This document shows, one piece after another, positions 1 to 6,362 of a DNA stretch of 24,859 nucleotides. The stretch comes from GCA-2688105 sp964499445 (lineage in GTDB: Bacteria; Chloroflexota; Dehalococcoidia; Dehalococcoidales; GCA-2688105). The stretch is taken from NCBI GenBank assembly GCA_964499445.1, contig CAZCLE010000014.1, positions 1 to 24,859 of the forward strand. Direction: 5' to 3'. The position numbers were made by a program, and so were the translations under genes. The notes below the pieces were generated by a model. The model did no database searches and was not told where the DNA came from. It worked only from the letters and a program-made list of their open reading frames with translations. The first letter of the stretch is position 1; each line of letters opens with the position of its first letter.

Positions 1-25
1 GCTTGATAGCTGGTAGAGAGCAGGG

Positions 26-43
26 TTCGGGAACTGTCCCGAA
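26..43 (-). terminator. Hairpin abutting the 3' end of tRNA-Gln
   Basis: A perfect 7-bp inverted repeat (TTCGGGA, loop ACTG, TCCCGAA) begins directly after the encoded CCA of the minus-strand tRNA. It has no T-tract, so it may be a 3' processing or weak termination structure rather than a standard terminator. The flanking bases 8-25 look a little like a tRNA D-arm, but no complete cloverleaf can be drawn. Confidence 0.35.
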
Positions 44-117
44 TGGCTGGGGAAGTAGGATTCGAACCTACCCTAACGGATTCAGAGTCCGCCGTCCTAC
101 CGCTAGACTATTCCCCA
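44..117 (-). tRNA. tRNA-Gln, anticodon CTG
   Basis: Read on the minus strand, a full cloverleaf forms. The acceptor stem is TGGGGAA/TTCCCCA with discriminator G. The D-stem is GTCT/GGAC, and the anticodon stem GCGGA/TCCGT encloses the loop CTCTGAA. The T-arm is GTAGG-TTCGAAT-CCTAC. The anticodon CTG lies at 85..83, so this tRNA reads the glutamine codon CAG. The CCA tail is encoded at 46..44. A good promoter lies immediately upstream. The gene diverges from rnc. Confidence 0.95.
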
Positions 118-127
118 GCACGTCAAC

Positions 128-156
128 ATTATAGCATGTAGTTATATCTACGACAA
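128..156 (-). promoter_or_regulatory. Sigma-70-type promoter of tRNA-Gln
   Basis: On the minus strand, TTGTCG (156..151) and TATAAT (133..128) are separated by 17 bases. The predicted start, near 121, is only a few bases before the mature tRNA 5' end at 117. Confidence 0.7.
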
Positions 157-177
157 TAAGGGGTAATTTGAAAATAT

Positions 178-397
178 TTGGTAACCCTATCCCCTTTATC
201 CCCTTCCCCTTATCAAGGGGAAGGGGAAGATAATTATTGTAAGAGGGGCGTTGCCCCTCTAAAACTCCCCTGACTACTGATGGAAAGCTTCAAGAAGAAA
301 GCATAAAGGGTAGGTTGAAGGGGCGAAGCCCCTTCAAAAATAATCATTCCCCCTCTCCTTACCAAGGAGAGGGGGATTAAGGGGGTGAGGTTGATAA
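178..397. repeat. Palindromic repeat block R1 (four hairpins)
   Basis: Four perfect hairpins fill the gap between tRNA-Gln and the rnc promoter. They are 199-227 (13-bp arms, TCCCCTTCCCCTT type), 242-260 (AGAGGGGC-GTT-GCCCCTCT), 315-337 (TTGAAGGGGC-GAA-GCCCCTTCAA) and 348-376 (13-bp arms, TCCCCCTCTCCTT type). Conserved tails flank the block: GGTAACCCTATCCCC on the left and TTAAGGGGGTGAGGTT on the right. Related pieces recur near 7908, 21905 and 23598. No ORF or transposase is present. Confidence 0.85.
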
Positions 398-407
398 ATT
401 CAGATAA

Positions 408-436
408 TTGACATAGTTGGCCTGACCATTTATGCT
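408..436 (+). promoter_or_regulatory. Sigma-70-type promoter of rnc
   Basis: A consensus TTGACA (408-413) and TATGCT (431-436) are separated by 17 bases. They lie just after repeat block R1 and about 40 bases before the TTG start of rnc. Confidence 0.7.
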
Positions 437-474
437 AAGCTACGACGCTATTTTTAGGAAAGGAAGCCATAGCT

Positions 475-1176
475 TTGGCTGATTTAGTTGCTTGGCAAGA
501 AATTCTGGGCGTCTCCTTTAATGACCCATCCCTGCTGGAGCGAGCCCTGGTTCACCGCTCCTACATTAACGAGAACCCTGGCTTTGCCCTAGTCTCTAAC
601 GAAAGGCTTGAATTTTTGGGTGACGCCGTTTTGGGTCTGGTAGTTGCGGAAAGGTTGTATCAGAACTTTCCTCACTTCACCGAGGGGGAGATGACCAAGC
701 TCCGGGCGGCTCTGGTTTGTCAAGATACCCTGGCTCGTATTGCCCGAACCGTTAGGCTTGGTGACTACCTCTATCTGGGAAAGGGAGAAGAGGCTAGCGG
801 TGGGCGGCGTAAGCCGGCTAACCTGGCCAGGACTTTAGAGGCAGTGATAGGCGCTATTTTCCTTGACCAGGGCTCAGCTGCCGCCAGCGACTTTATCCTG
901 AGGTTATTCAGCAAAGAGCTAGAGGAAGTAGTTAGCCAGGGGGTGGGGGTTGATTATAAATCGCAACTGCAGGAGCTTATTCAGGCTGGGGGGCAGTCGG
1001 CACCGGTCTACCATGTAATAGAAGCAGTGGGTCCAGACCACGCTAGGAGATTCACTGTTGAGGTGAGAACCGGTGATATAGTGCTGGGAAAGGGTTCAGG
1101 CAAAAGTAAGAAATCGGCCGAGACTGAAGCGGCTCGCTCAGCATTGGAAAGATTCTCAGCTAACTTTACAGAATAG
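475..1176 (+). CDS. rnc: Ribonuclease III
   Basis: This double-strand-specific endoribonuclease processes rRNA precursors and structured mRNAs in the cytoplasm. Its 233 residues match the family length. The signature NERLEFLGDAVLGL lies at residues 42-55 and carries acidic residues E43, E46 and D50. A second acidic position (E70) sits in the stretch FTEGEMTKLRAALV. The later metal-binding region reads LARTLEAVIGAIFLDQG: E122 is kept, but the position matching E. coli D114 is R119. A double-stranded-RNA-binding domain follows at about 158-228. The start is TTG at 475, supported by AGGAAAGGAAG nine bases upstream. It is the first gene of a plus-strand run that continues to acyP. Confidence 0.95.
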   Translation: MADLVAWQEILGVSFNDPSLLERALVHRSYINENPGFALVSNERLEFLGDAVLGLVVAERLYQNFPHFTEGEMTKLRAALVCQDTLARIARTVRLGDYLYLGKGEEASGGRRKPANLARTLEAVIGAIFLDQGSAAASDFILRLFSKELEEVVSQGVGVDYKSQLQELIQAGGQSAPVYHVIEAVGPDHARRFTVEVRTGDIVLGKGSGKSKKSAETEAARSALERFSANFTE

Positions 1177-1236
1177 CCCTCCTTTGCTAAACTTCAATTA
1201 GAACAATTAGTCCGCTACTCAAATAGAGGGGTTACT

Positions 1237-1380
1237 ATGGGGAGACGAGATTACCGACATAGAGAACCAAAGAAATCCAAAAAGGATGCCAAGAAAATAT
1301 CGGCGGATACTATCTTGGCACCTCCGGTGACTGTTGAAGTAATTAGGAAGGGAAAGAAGGAAGGCAAGGAAGAGGAGTAA
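1237..1380 (+). CDS. Small basic charged protein, 47 aa, unknown function
   Basis: An ATG at 1237, preceded by GAGGGG about six bases upstream, opens a 47-codon frame ending in TAA at 1378-1380. The N-terminus starts MGRRDYRHREPKKSKKDAKK and is rich in Lys and Arg. A short hydrophobic patch (TILAPPVTVEVI) follows, then a Lys/Glu-rich tail ending EGKEEE. There is no membrane segment or known motif. It lies 60 bases after rnc and directly before the radical SAM frame, so it is probably co-transcribed with both. The composition would suit an RNA- or ribosome-associated protein, but that is a guess. The evidence that it is real is the ribosome-binding site, its position in the run and its non-random composition. 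Confidence 0.6.
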   Translation: MGRRDYRHREPKKSKKDAKKISADTILAPPVTVEVIRKGKKEGKEEE

Positions 1381-1385
1381 GAGAG

Positions 1386-2315
1386 ATAGCCGCTTACCAA
1401 CAGCTTCATAGTACTGGAGAGTTAAAGGCCAGGGTTGAGAAAGCCAAAGCAATACTGGAGGAGTGCTGCCTTTGCCCTCGCCATTGCCGGGTTAATCGCT
1501 TAGCTGGTGAAAGCGGAAAGTGCCGTGTTACCCAGCAGGTCGTGGTTTCCAGCTATGGGCCCCACTTTGGCGAGGAAGCGCCTCTGGTAGGTGAGCATGG
1601 CTCGGGAACCATCTTTTTCACCTACTGTAATCTGCGATGCATTTTCTGTCAGAATTATACGATAAGCCAGTTAGGTGAAGGCAGTCCTGTTGGCGCTGAA
1701 GAGCTGGCCGGGATGATGCTCTCCCTCCAGGCAAACGGGTGTCACAATATAAATCTGGTCTCCCCAACCCATGTAATGCCTTACATTTTAGAGGCTCTGG
1801 AGCTGGCAGTGAGCCGGGGGCTTCATCTACCCTTGGTCTATAACACCGGCGGCTATGATTCAGTGGAGACCCTGAAGTTGCTGGATGGGATTGTTGACAT
1901 CTATATGCCGGATATGAAGTATTCCGATGAAAAGACCGCCGAGCAGTTATCGGGGATAGAGGAATATCCCCAGGTAAATAAAGACGCCATCAGGGAAATG
2001 CACCGTCAGGTGGGCGACCTTCAGCTAGATGAGCGGGGTGTAGCCCTGCGGGGTCTTCTGGTGCGGCACCTGGTGCTGCCTAACCGGTTGGCGGGAACTC
2101 AGGGGGTGGTGCGTTTCCTGGCACAAGAGGTCTCTACCAATACCTACCTGAACATTATGGCTCAGTATCACCCCTGCCATAAAGCCTTCGATATACCGCA
2201 GCTGGCGCGTCCGGTAAATAGGCAGGAGTTCCAGGAGGCTATCGAGCTGGCTCACCAGCAAGGTTTAAACAGATTGGATAGGCATCACTTCCTGCTAAGG
2301 CTCATCCCGAGATAA
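1386..2315 (+). CDS. Radical SAM protein, PflA-like COG1313 group; AUA start suspected
   Basis: The protein resembles the radical SAM group annotated as putative pyruvate-formate-lyase-activating enzymes. These enzymes use a [4Fe-4S] cluster to split S-adenosylmethionine; the substrate is unknown. The cluster motif CNLRCIFCQNY follows GTIFFTY, with C81, C85 and C88 counted from 1386. The first conventional start is GTG at 1542. However, the open frame runs back to a stop at 1344 and encodes a family-like N-terminus: AAYQQLHSTGEL, then a Cys-rich stretch CCLCPRHCRVNR ... GKC. That upstream frame has no ATG, GTG or TTG. ATA at 1386 lies eight bases after AGGAG (1373-1377), where homologs would be expected to start with ATG. 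Starting at 1542 would give 257 residues and lose the Cys-rich region. The family call is firm; the start is uncertain. Confidence 0.85.
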   Translation: MAAYQQLHSTGELKARVEKAKAILEECCLCPRHCRVNRLAGESGKCRVTQQVVVSSYGPHFGEEAPLVGEHGSGTIFFTYCNLRCIFCQNYTISQLGEGSPVGAEELAGMMLSLQANGCHNINLVSPTHVMPYILEALELAVSRGLHLPLVYNTGGYDSVETLKLLDGIVDIYMPDMKYSDEKTAEQLSGIEEYPQVNKDAIREMHRQVGDLQLDERGVALRGLLVRHLVLPNRLAGTQGVVRFLAQEVSTNTYLNIMAQYHPCHKAFDIPQLARPVNRQEFQEAIELAHQQGLNRLDRHHFLLRLIPR

Positions 2316-2324
2316 AGTGAGATA

Positions 2325-2609
2325 ATGACTGAGTTAGCCTCGGTTCAGGTAATAGTATATGGCTATGTTCAGGGCGTTTTCTTCCGTGCCTTCGCCTCCC
2401 GACGAGCTACCGAGCTGGGTCTAACCGGCTATGTGCGCAACCTGCCCGGTGGGGAAGCCGTGGAGGTAAACGCCGAAGGGGAAAGAAAGCAGCTACAAGA
2501 GCTAATTGACTACCTTAAGGTCGGACCGCCGGCAGCTACAGTAGAAAAGGTAGTAATCAACTGGTCAGAATATACCGGGAGTTACTCCGGCTTTGGTATA
2601 AGGTATTAG
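2325..2609 (+). CDS. acyP: Acylphosphatase
   Basis: This small cytoplasmic enzyme hydrolyses acyl phosphates to carboxylate and phosphate. It has 94 residues, the normal size for the family. The phosphate-binding loop GYVQGVFFR ends in the catalytic Arg21, and the second signature GYVRNLPGG carries the catalytic Asn39. The C-terminal SGFGIRY is also typical. The start ATG at 2325 lies nine bases after the radical SAM stop, which suggests co-transcription. The gene converges on an opposing operon with only five bases between the stop codons, and no terminator is visible there. Confidence 0.95.
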   Translation: MTELASVQVIVYGYVQGVFFRAFASRRATELGLTGYVRNLPGGEAVEVNAEGERKQLQELIDYLKVGPPAATVEKVVINWSEYTGSYSGFGIRY

Positions 2610-2614
2610 CCGTG

Positions 2615-3037
2615 CTATGATTGGCACATAAGGCTCGACTCTTTAACCTGCCCCAGCCCGTAGAATTGGTCACTCTCGAGGAGGCGAGACAGAATCTCAG
2701 GTGAGGTGCGGTAGGTATCTCCACCCCGCCATTCACTTAACTGCTTCCCCAATTCCTCCACGTCAAGGGGTTGATTGCCGTTAGCCAGGAAAAGGCGAAA
2801 TATACTATCTAAAACAGGTAACTTATCAGTAATAAAACCCGGCGTCTGGGAGCAGCAATCTTTAATGACAGTCAAAAGGTCAGCCGCTGCCATCCCTCCC
2901 TTTAACTGCTCACGGCACTTGGGGCACAGGTACCTTTGAGCCAGGGCAAGAAATGAGCGGTTACGCTGTTCGTGCCAGTCTAAATCAATAAACCAGCGCT
3001 GGCTAACTTGTTCAGTGCTTGAATTTTCTTTATCCAC
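2615..3037 (-). CDS. Unknown protein with a CPKC motif, 140 aa
   Basis: I do not recognise this protein. It begins at GTG (3037) with a poor ribosome-binding site. The first 30 residues are charged and aromatic (RWFIDLDWHEQRNRSFLALAQRYLCP). A CPKC motif around residue 38 and a CC pair around residue 61 could bind zinc or another metal, but four properly spaced ligands are not obvious. The C-terminal half looks like a compact helical domain with alternating charged and hydrophobic residues. It is the last gene of the mobA-moeA-DUF362 run, 21 bases after the DUF362 stop. The context suggests a partner of molybdenum cofactor or redox-enzyme maturation. That is only guilt by association. Confidence 0.65.
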   Translation of the reverse strand: MDKENSSTEQVSQRWFIDLDWHEQRNRSFLALAQRYLCPKCREQLKGGMAAADLLTVIKDCCSQTPGFITDKLPVLDSIFRLFLANGNQPLDVEELGKQLSEWRGGDTYRTSPEILSRLLESDQFYGLGQVKESSLMCQS

Positions 3038-3058
3038 AAAACTATTTATAGTAAGAAT

Positions 3059-3790
3059 TTAGGTCTCAAAATCTACCTTGGCGACCCTAATCAAGTCGAG
3101 ATACCTTGTCGTAAGCCCTAGTATCTCCGAAGCTTCGCAATCCACCTCATAAGGCTCACCAATAAATATCTTGCCATACTCCTCAACTTCTCCCTGAGTG
3201 GGGTCATCCTGGCTAACGAATTTCTGGCGACCTTCTATAATTCCCAGGTCGAAGGGTAGAGTAAAGTAGAGGTCAGCCACTACCTTGTCAATCCCCAGAC
3301 TACGAAGCGCCCTCCAGCCACCTTTTGCCTCGCCATTATACTTGCTGCTGGGCAGAGTGGTGAGCAGGTTCATTATGCTAAGACTGCCTCTACCATTAAT
3401 CACCTTTAACGGAGCCACTGTTATCAGGTAGTCGCTGGACAGGATAACGTTAGGTATCCAGAAAGTTGGTACCGCCAAGGGCTTGGGTAGAGGGTTATCT
3501 ACCTCCACCCAGATGCAGTCCTTCACATCCAGCATCAACACCCGGGGGAAATTGTAACCTAAGGCCTGGTATATCGGGTAGATTGGTTCGCCACCAGGGG
3601 TGCCTTCAAGGATAAGAATATCGGCATCACTGACCTGCCTGATACCGTTTATTACCACCGACAGTATATCCCGACTGGTAGTCATCGGGTATGATACCGG
3701 ATAACAGGCGCTGGGTTTAATCAGAATGCGTCGCGCCCGAGATATTGCCGATGGTGGTTTGAAAATGAACTCTGAAGCCTCAAATATCAA
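3059..3790 (-). CDS. DUF362 domain protein
   Basis: The 243 residues fit the DUF362 family, whose biochemical role is unknown. Family-like segments include the early RRILIKPSA, the DADILILEG stretch, the middle TVAPLKVINGRGSLSIMNLL, and a C-terminal IIEGRQKF ... GKIFIGEPYEVDCEASEILG region. No CxxCxxC ferredoxin motif is attached, unlike some longer DUF362 proteins. The start is TTG at 3790. Its ribosome-binding site (GAGGAG, six bases upstream) sits across the moeA stop, so the two genes are probably translationally coupled. Its position in a molybdenum-cofactor operon suggests a role linked to a metalloenzyme, which is inference only. Confidence 0.75.
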   Translation of the reverse strand: MIFEASEFIFKPPSAISRARRILIKPSACYPVSYPMTTSRDILSVVINGIRQVSDADILILEGTPGGEPIYPIYQALGYNFPRVLMLDVKDCIWVEVDNPLPKPLAVPTFWIPNVILSSDYLITVAPLKVINGRGSLSIMNLLTTLPSSKYNGEAKGGWRALRSLGIDKVVADLYFTLPFDLGIIEGRQKFVSQDDPTQGEVEEYGKIFIGEPYEVDCEASEILGLTTRYLDLIRVAKVDFET

Positions 3791-3793
3791 AGC

Positions 3794-5065
3794 TTACTCC
3801 TCACTCCAATCTAGCATCATTACCTGGACTGTATCCCCTTTCTTCACCCCGGGCTTATCCTCGGGAACAATCACCAACCCATTGGCTAGGGTCATGGAGG
3901 TTAAAATTCCCGAACCCTGAGGACCGGTTAGCCGAGCGAAGTATTGACCATTCCTCTTTTCAACTACCGCCCGGGCGAAGATGCGGCGCCCATCATTGTT
4001 TACCATAGGTTCTTCTATCACGGCTTCTACAGTAGGCTTGGTCAAATTTTTCTTACCCATCATTTTAAGGACAGCCGGGCGAACAAATAGCTCAAAGGTA
4101 ATCATAGAGCTGACCGGATTGCCGGGTAGACCAAGGTGGGGTATGTTTTTAATTCCGCCCGCCGGGTCACGCCCTCTAATCATACCAAAGGCCAGGGGTT
4201 TCCCCGGTTTCATCCGAACTGTCCAGAAATCAATTTCACCCTGTTTAGCCAAAACATCCTTGACTACATCATAGTCGCCGACAGAGACACCGCCGGTGGT
4301 TATCAGCATATCGGCATCCAGCCCGTGGCTGAGCCCGGTTACTACCGACTCTTCACTATCCAGGGCTATCCCCAGGAGCTTGGGAATGCCGCCGTAGCGC
4401 CGAACCAGAGCCGCCAGGCTATAAGTATTGCTATTGTATATTTTACCTGCCGGCAGAGGTTGATTAATGTCTACCAGTTCATCTCCGGTGGCTAAAATAG
4501 CTACCATAGGGCGGCGGATAACCCTGACTACACTACGCCCCAATGAAGCCAAAACGCCAACTTCTGAGGGTCTGATTATTACCCCTCGGCGTAATACTAA
4601 TGACCCTTTGGCAATGTCTTCACCGGCCCGACGAATATCCTTGCCCGGCTCTACCTCAACTAAAATGCCTATCTCAGTAGCCGACCCCTTACGATGAGCC
4701 TCATCGGTATCCTCAAATTTGACTACACTATCGGCACCCTTGGGGATGGCGGCTCCGGTCATAATGCGGATAGCTGTGCCTGGTTCTAACTTAAACCTGG
4801 AAATGGAGCCAGCCGCCACCGTATCAGTAACCCGTAGAAATCGGGGGGACTCTCGGCTAGCCCTATGAGTGTCCCTGGATTGAACGGCGTAGCCATCCAT
4901 AGCCGTATTATCCAGCGGGGGAACATCAATATTGGAGTATATATCCTCAGCCAGAACCTGCCCCAGGCAGTCCAGGATAGACCTCTCTTCGTCATTTAGA
5001 ATATCTACAAAGCCAAGAATTTTCTCCAAGGCCTGTTCAACGCTTATCATTGCTCCCGTCTCCAC
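3794..5065 (-). CDS. moeA: Molybdopterin molybdotransferase MoeA
   Basis: MoeA inserts molybdate into adenylated molybdopterin in the last common step of molybdenum cofactor synthesis. The N-terminal domain has the typical PPLDNTAMDGYAV segment. The central MoaB/Mog-like domain has ATGDELVD and the TTGGVSVGDYDVV motif. The region LGLPGNPVSSMITFELFVRP follows, and a C-terminal beta domain ends the 423-residue protein. The longest frame starts at GTG (5065), with AGGGG eight bases upstream. The family more often starts at MISVEQAL, here an ATG at 5050, but that ATG has a badly spaced ribosome-binding site. Either start overlaps the end of mobA, so the two are translationally coupled. Confidence 0.95.
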   Translation of the reverse strand: METGAMISVEQALEKILGFVDILNDEERSILDCLGQVLAEDIYSNIDVPPLDNTAMDGYAVQSRDTHRASRESPRFLRVTDTVAAGSISRFKLEPGTAIRIMTGAAIPKGADSVVKFEDTDEAHRKGSATEIGILVEVEPGKDIRRAGEDIAKGSLVLRRGVIIRPSEVGVLASLGRSVVRVIRRPMVAILATGDELVDINQPLPAGKIYNSNTYSLAALVRRYGGIPKLLGIALDSEESVVTGLSHGLDADMLITTGGVSVGDYDVVKDVLAKQGEIDFWTVRMKPGKPLAFGMIRGRDPAGGIKNIPHLGLPGNPVSSMITFELFVRPAVLKMMGKKNLTKPTVEAVIEEPMVNNDGRRIFARAVVEKRNGQYFARLTGPQGSGILTSMTLANGLVIVPEDKPGVKKGDTVQVMMLDWSEE

Positions 5066-5657
5066 TGGCTAGTCCCCTCGCCGTCTCCAAATCAGCTTCA
5101 GTATTAATGTTGAAAAAGCTCAAGTGTTTGGGGTCAAACCGGTTAATCTCCGCAGCGTCTACATACCTTACCCTAACCAAGTTGAGAAGCTGGCTAACTT
5201 TCAGATTGCCCTGCTTGAGCAGCCCTTCCAGGGGAGCTAGGCAGCCCTTGGAGTAAACGGTGTGGAGCGGTTCCACCATATTCCCCAATTGCGGAATTAC
5301 CAGGTCAGAGCTAGACGAAATCTGTATCATGTAACGTAGCAGGGACTGGTTTAGGAAAGGCATATCACAGGCGACAACAAGGTTATAGAATGAATCTGAT
5401 GCCGTTAATCCGGTATAGATGCCGCCTAAGGGACCTTTATCTGGGTAAATATCGGTTATTATTCTCAACTTTGGGTAGTCAATAAGCTGTGAAAAAGATT
5501 GATTGGGAGCAGTAACTATAATAATGTTACTATTAAGAAAGCTAAGGCCAGATACTACCCTTTGCAGCAAACTGCTGTTGCCAATAACTTCTAACGCCTT
5601 GCTCTGTCCCAAGCGCAAGCCCTTGCCACCGGCAAGAACGATACAGCTTATGTCCAA
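5037..5657 (-). CDS. mobA: Molybdenum cofactor guanylyltransferase MobA
   Basis: MobA transfers GMP from GTP to Mo-molybdopterin, giving the dinucleotide cofactor of DMSO-reductase-family enzymes. The nucleotide-binding signature LAGGKGLRLGQSKAL lies at residues 8-22. It is followed by DKGPLGGIYTGL at 73-84 and the metal-binding Asp98 in ACDMPF. The C-terminal NTEADL is also characteristic. The length of 206 residues is normal. The start is TTG (5657) with only a weak ribosome-binding site. It is the first gene of a four-gene minus-strand operon and overlaps moeA by 29 bases. It implies that the organism makes guanylylated molybdoenzymes, none of which are in this window. Confidence 0.9.
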   Translation of the reverse strand: MDISCIVLAGGKGLRLGQSKALEVIGNSSLLQRVVSGLSFLNSNIIIVTAPNQSFSQLIDYPKLRIITDIYPDKGPLGGIYTGLTASDSFYNLVVACDMPFLNQSLLRYMIQISSSSDLVIPQLGNMVEPLHTVYSKGCLAPLEGLLKQGNLKVSQLLNLVRVRYVDAAEINRFDPKHLSFFNINTEADLETARGLASGDGSNDKR

Positions 5658-5788
5658 ATTCTACTTCTCAGTTCCTTCCCCAAACCTTACCCCTTATAAC
5701 ATTTTACCACACAGTTAGCAGCCTTTAAAGAGATTATTTGTTGACTATAGTGCCGATTTTGAAACGAAATTTGTGTGCTGGCTTGATT

Positions 5789-6340
5789 TTAGGGCTTGAA
5801 TTTGGCTAGGGTGCTCCTGGTTACTTCCTCTGCTTTGCTCTTGCCCGCCAGTACCTCGACCAGCTTGATGGCGAACTCCATCGCTGTCCCCGGCCCCTGG
5901 CTGGTGATAGTCCTGCCATCAATAACCACCCTCTCCTTACTGGGTTGAGCCCCGGTCAAAGTACCTTCCATTCCGGGAAATATAGTCGCCCTTTTGCCTT
6001 GAATTACGCCTGCCTTAGCCAGCACCGACGGGCCAGCACATATTGCGGTAACATACTTGTTCTTTTCGTGCATTTCTCTCACCAGCGTTAATACCTTTTC
6101 ACTCTTGCCTAGATTGACATAGCCCGGGTTGCCCCCGGGAAGGACAATGGCATCAAAATCATCGGCACTCACCTTATCTATCAGGGTATCGGGGGTTACC
6201 CTAATGCCATGGGCGCCATCAATGCCCCCTTCCTTTAGCCCGGCAACGGTAACCGCTATCCCGGCCCGCCGTAGAATATCAACGATGGTGGAAAATTCAA
6301 TCTCTTCAAACCCCTCTGCCAGTGGAACTACAACCTTCAT
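5789..6340 (-). CDS. DJ-1/PfpI family protein
   Basis: This 183-residue protein has the DJ-1/PfpI flavodoxin-like fold. The N-terminal MKVVVPLAEGFEEIE carries the conserved acidic residue. The nucleophile elbow AICAGPSVLAKAG places the reactive Cys at residue 101. The segment AIVLPGGNPG lies at about 64-73. Members act as protein or glyoxal deglycases, proteases or chaperones, and sequence alone does not say which. The gene lies 22 bases after pepA with a strong AGGAGGTG ribosome-binding site, so the two probably form an operon concerned with protein turnover or damage. No terminator is visible after it. Confidence 0.9.
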   Translation of the reverse strand: MKVVVPLAEGFEEIEFSTIVDILRRAGIAVTVAGLKEGGIDGAHGIRVTPDTLIDKVSADDFDAIVLPGGNPGYVNLGKSEKVLTLVREMHEKNKYVTAICAGPSVLAKAGVIQGKRATIFPGMEGTLTGAQPSKERVVIDGRTITSQGPGTAMEFAIKLVEVLAGKSKAEEVTRSTLAKFKP

Positions 6341-6362
6341 GCTTCACCTCCTTGGCTGTTTA

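Noticed and set aside
178..397. CRISPR array
   Set aside because: The repeated units are palindromes of differing sequence without regular spacers, and no cas genes are present.
1219..1452. Minus-strand 77-aa ORF
   Set aside because: It lies opposite the 47-aa gene and the radical SAM N-terminal region, both better supported, and has no ribosome-binding site or motif.
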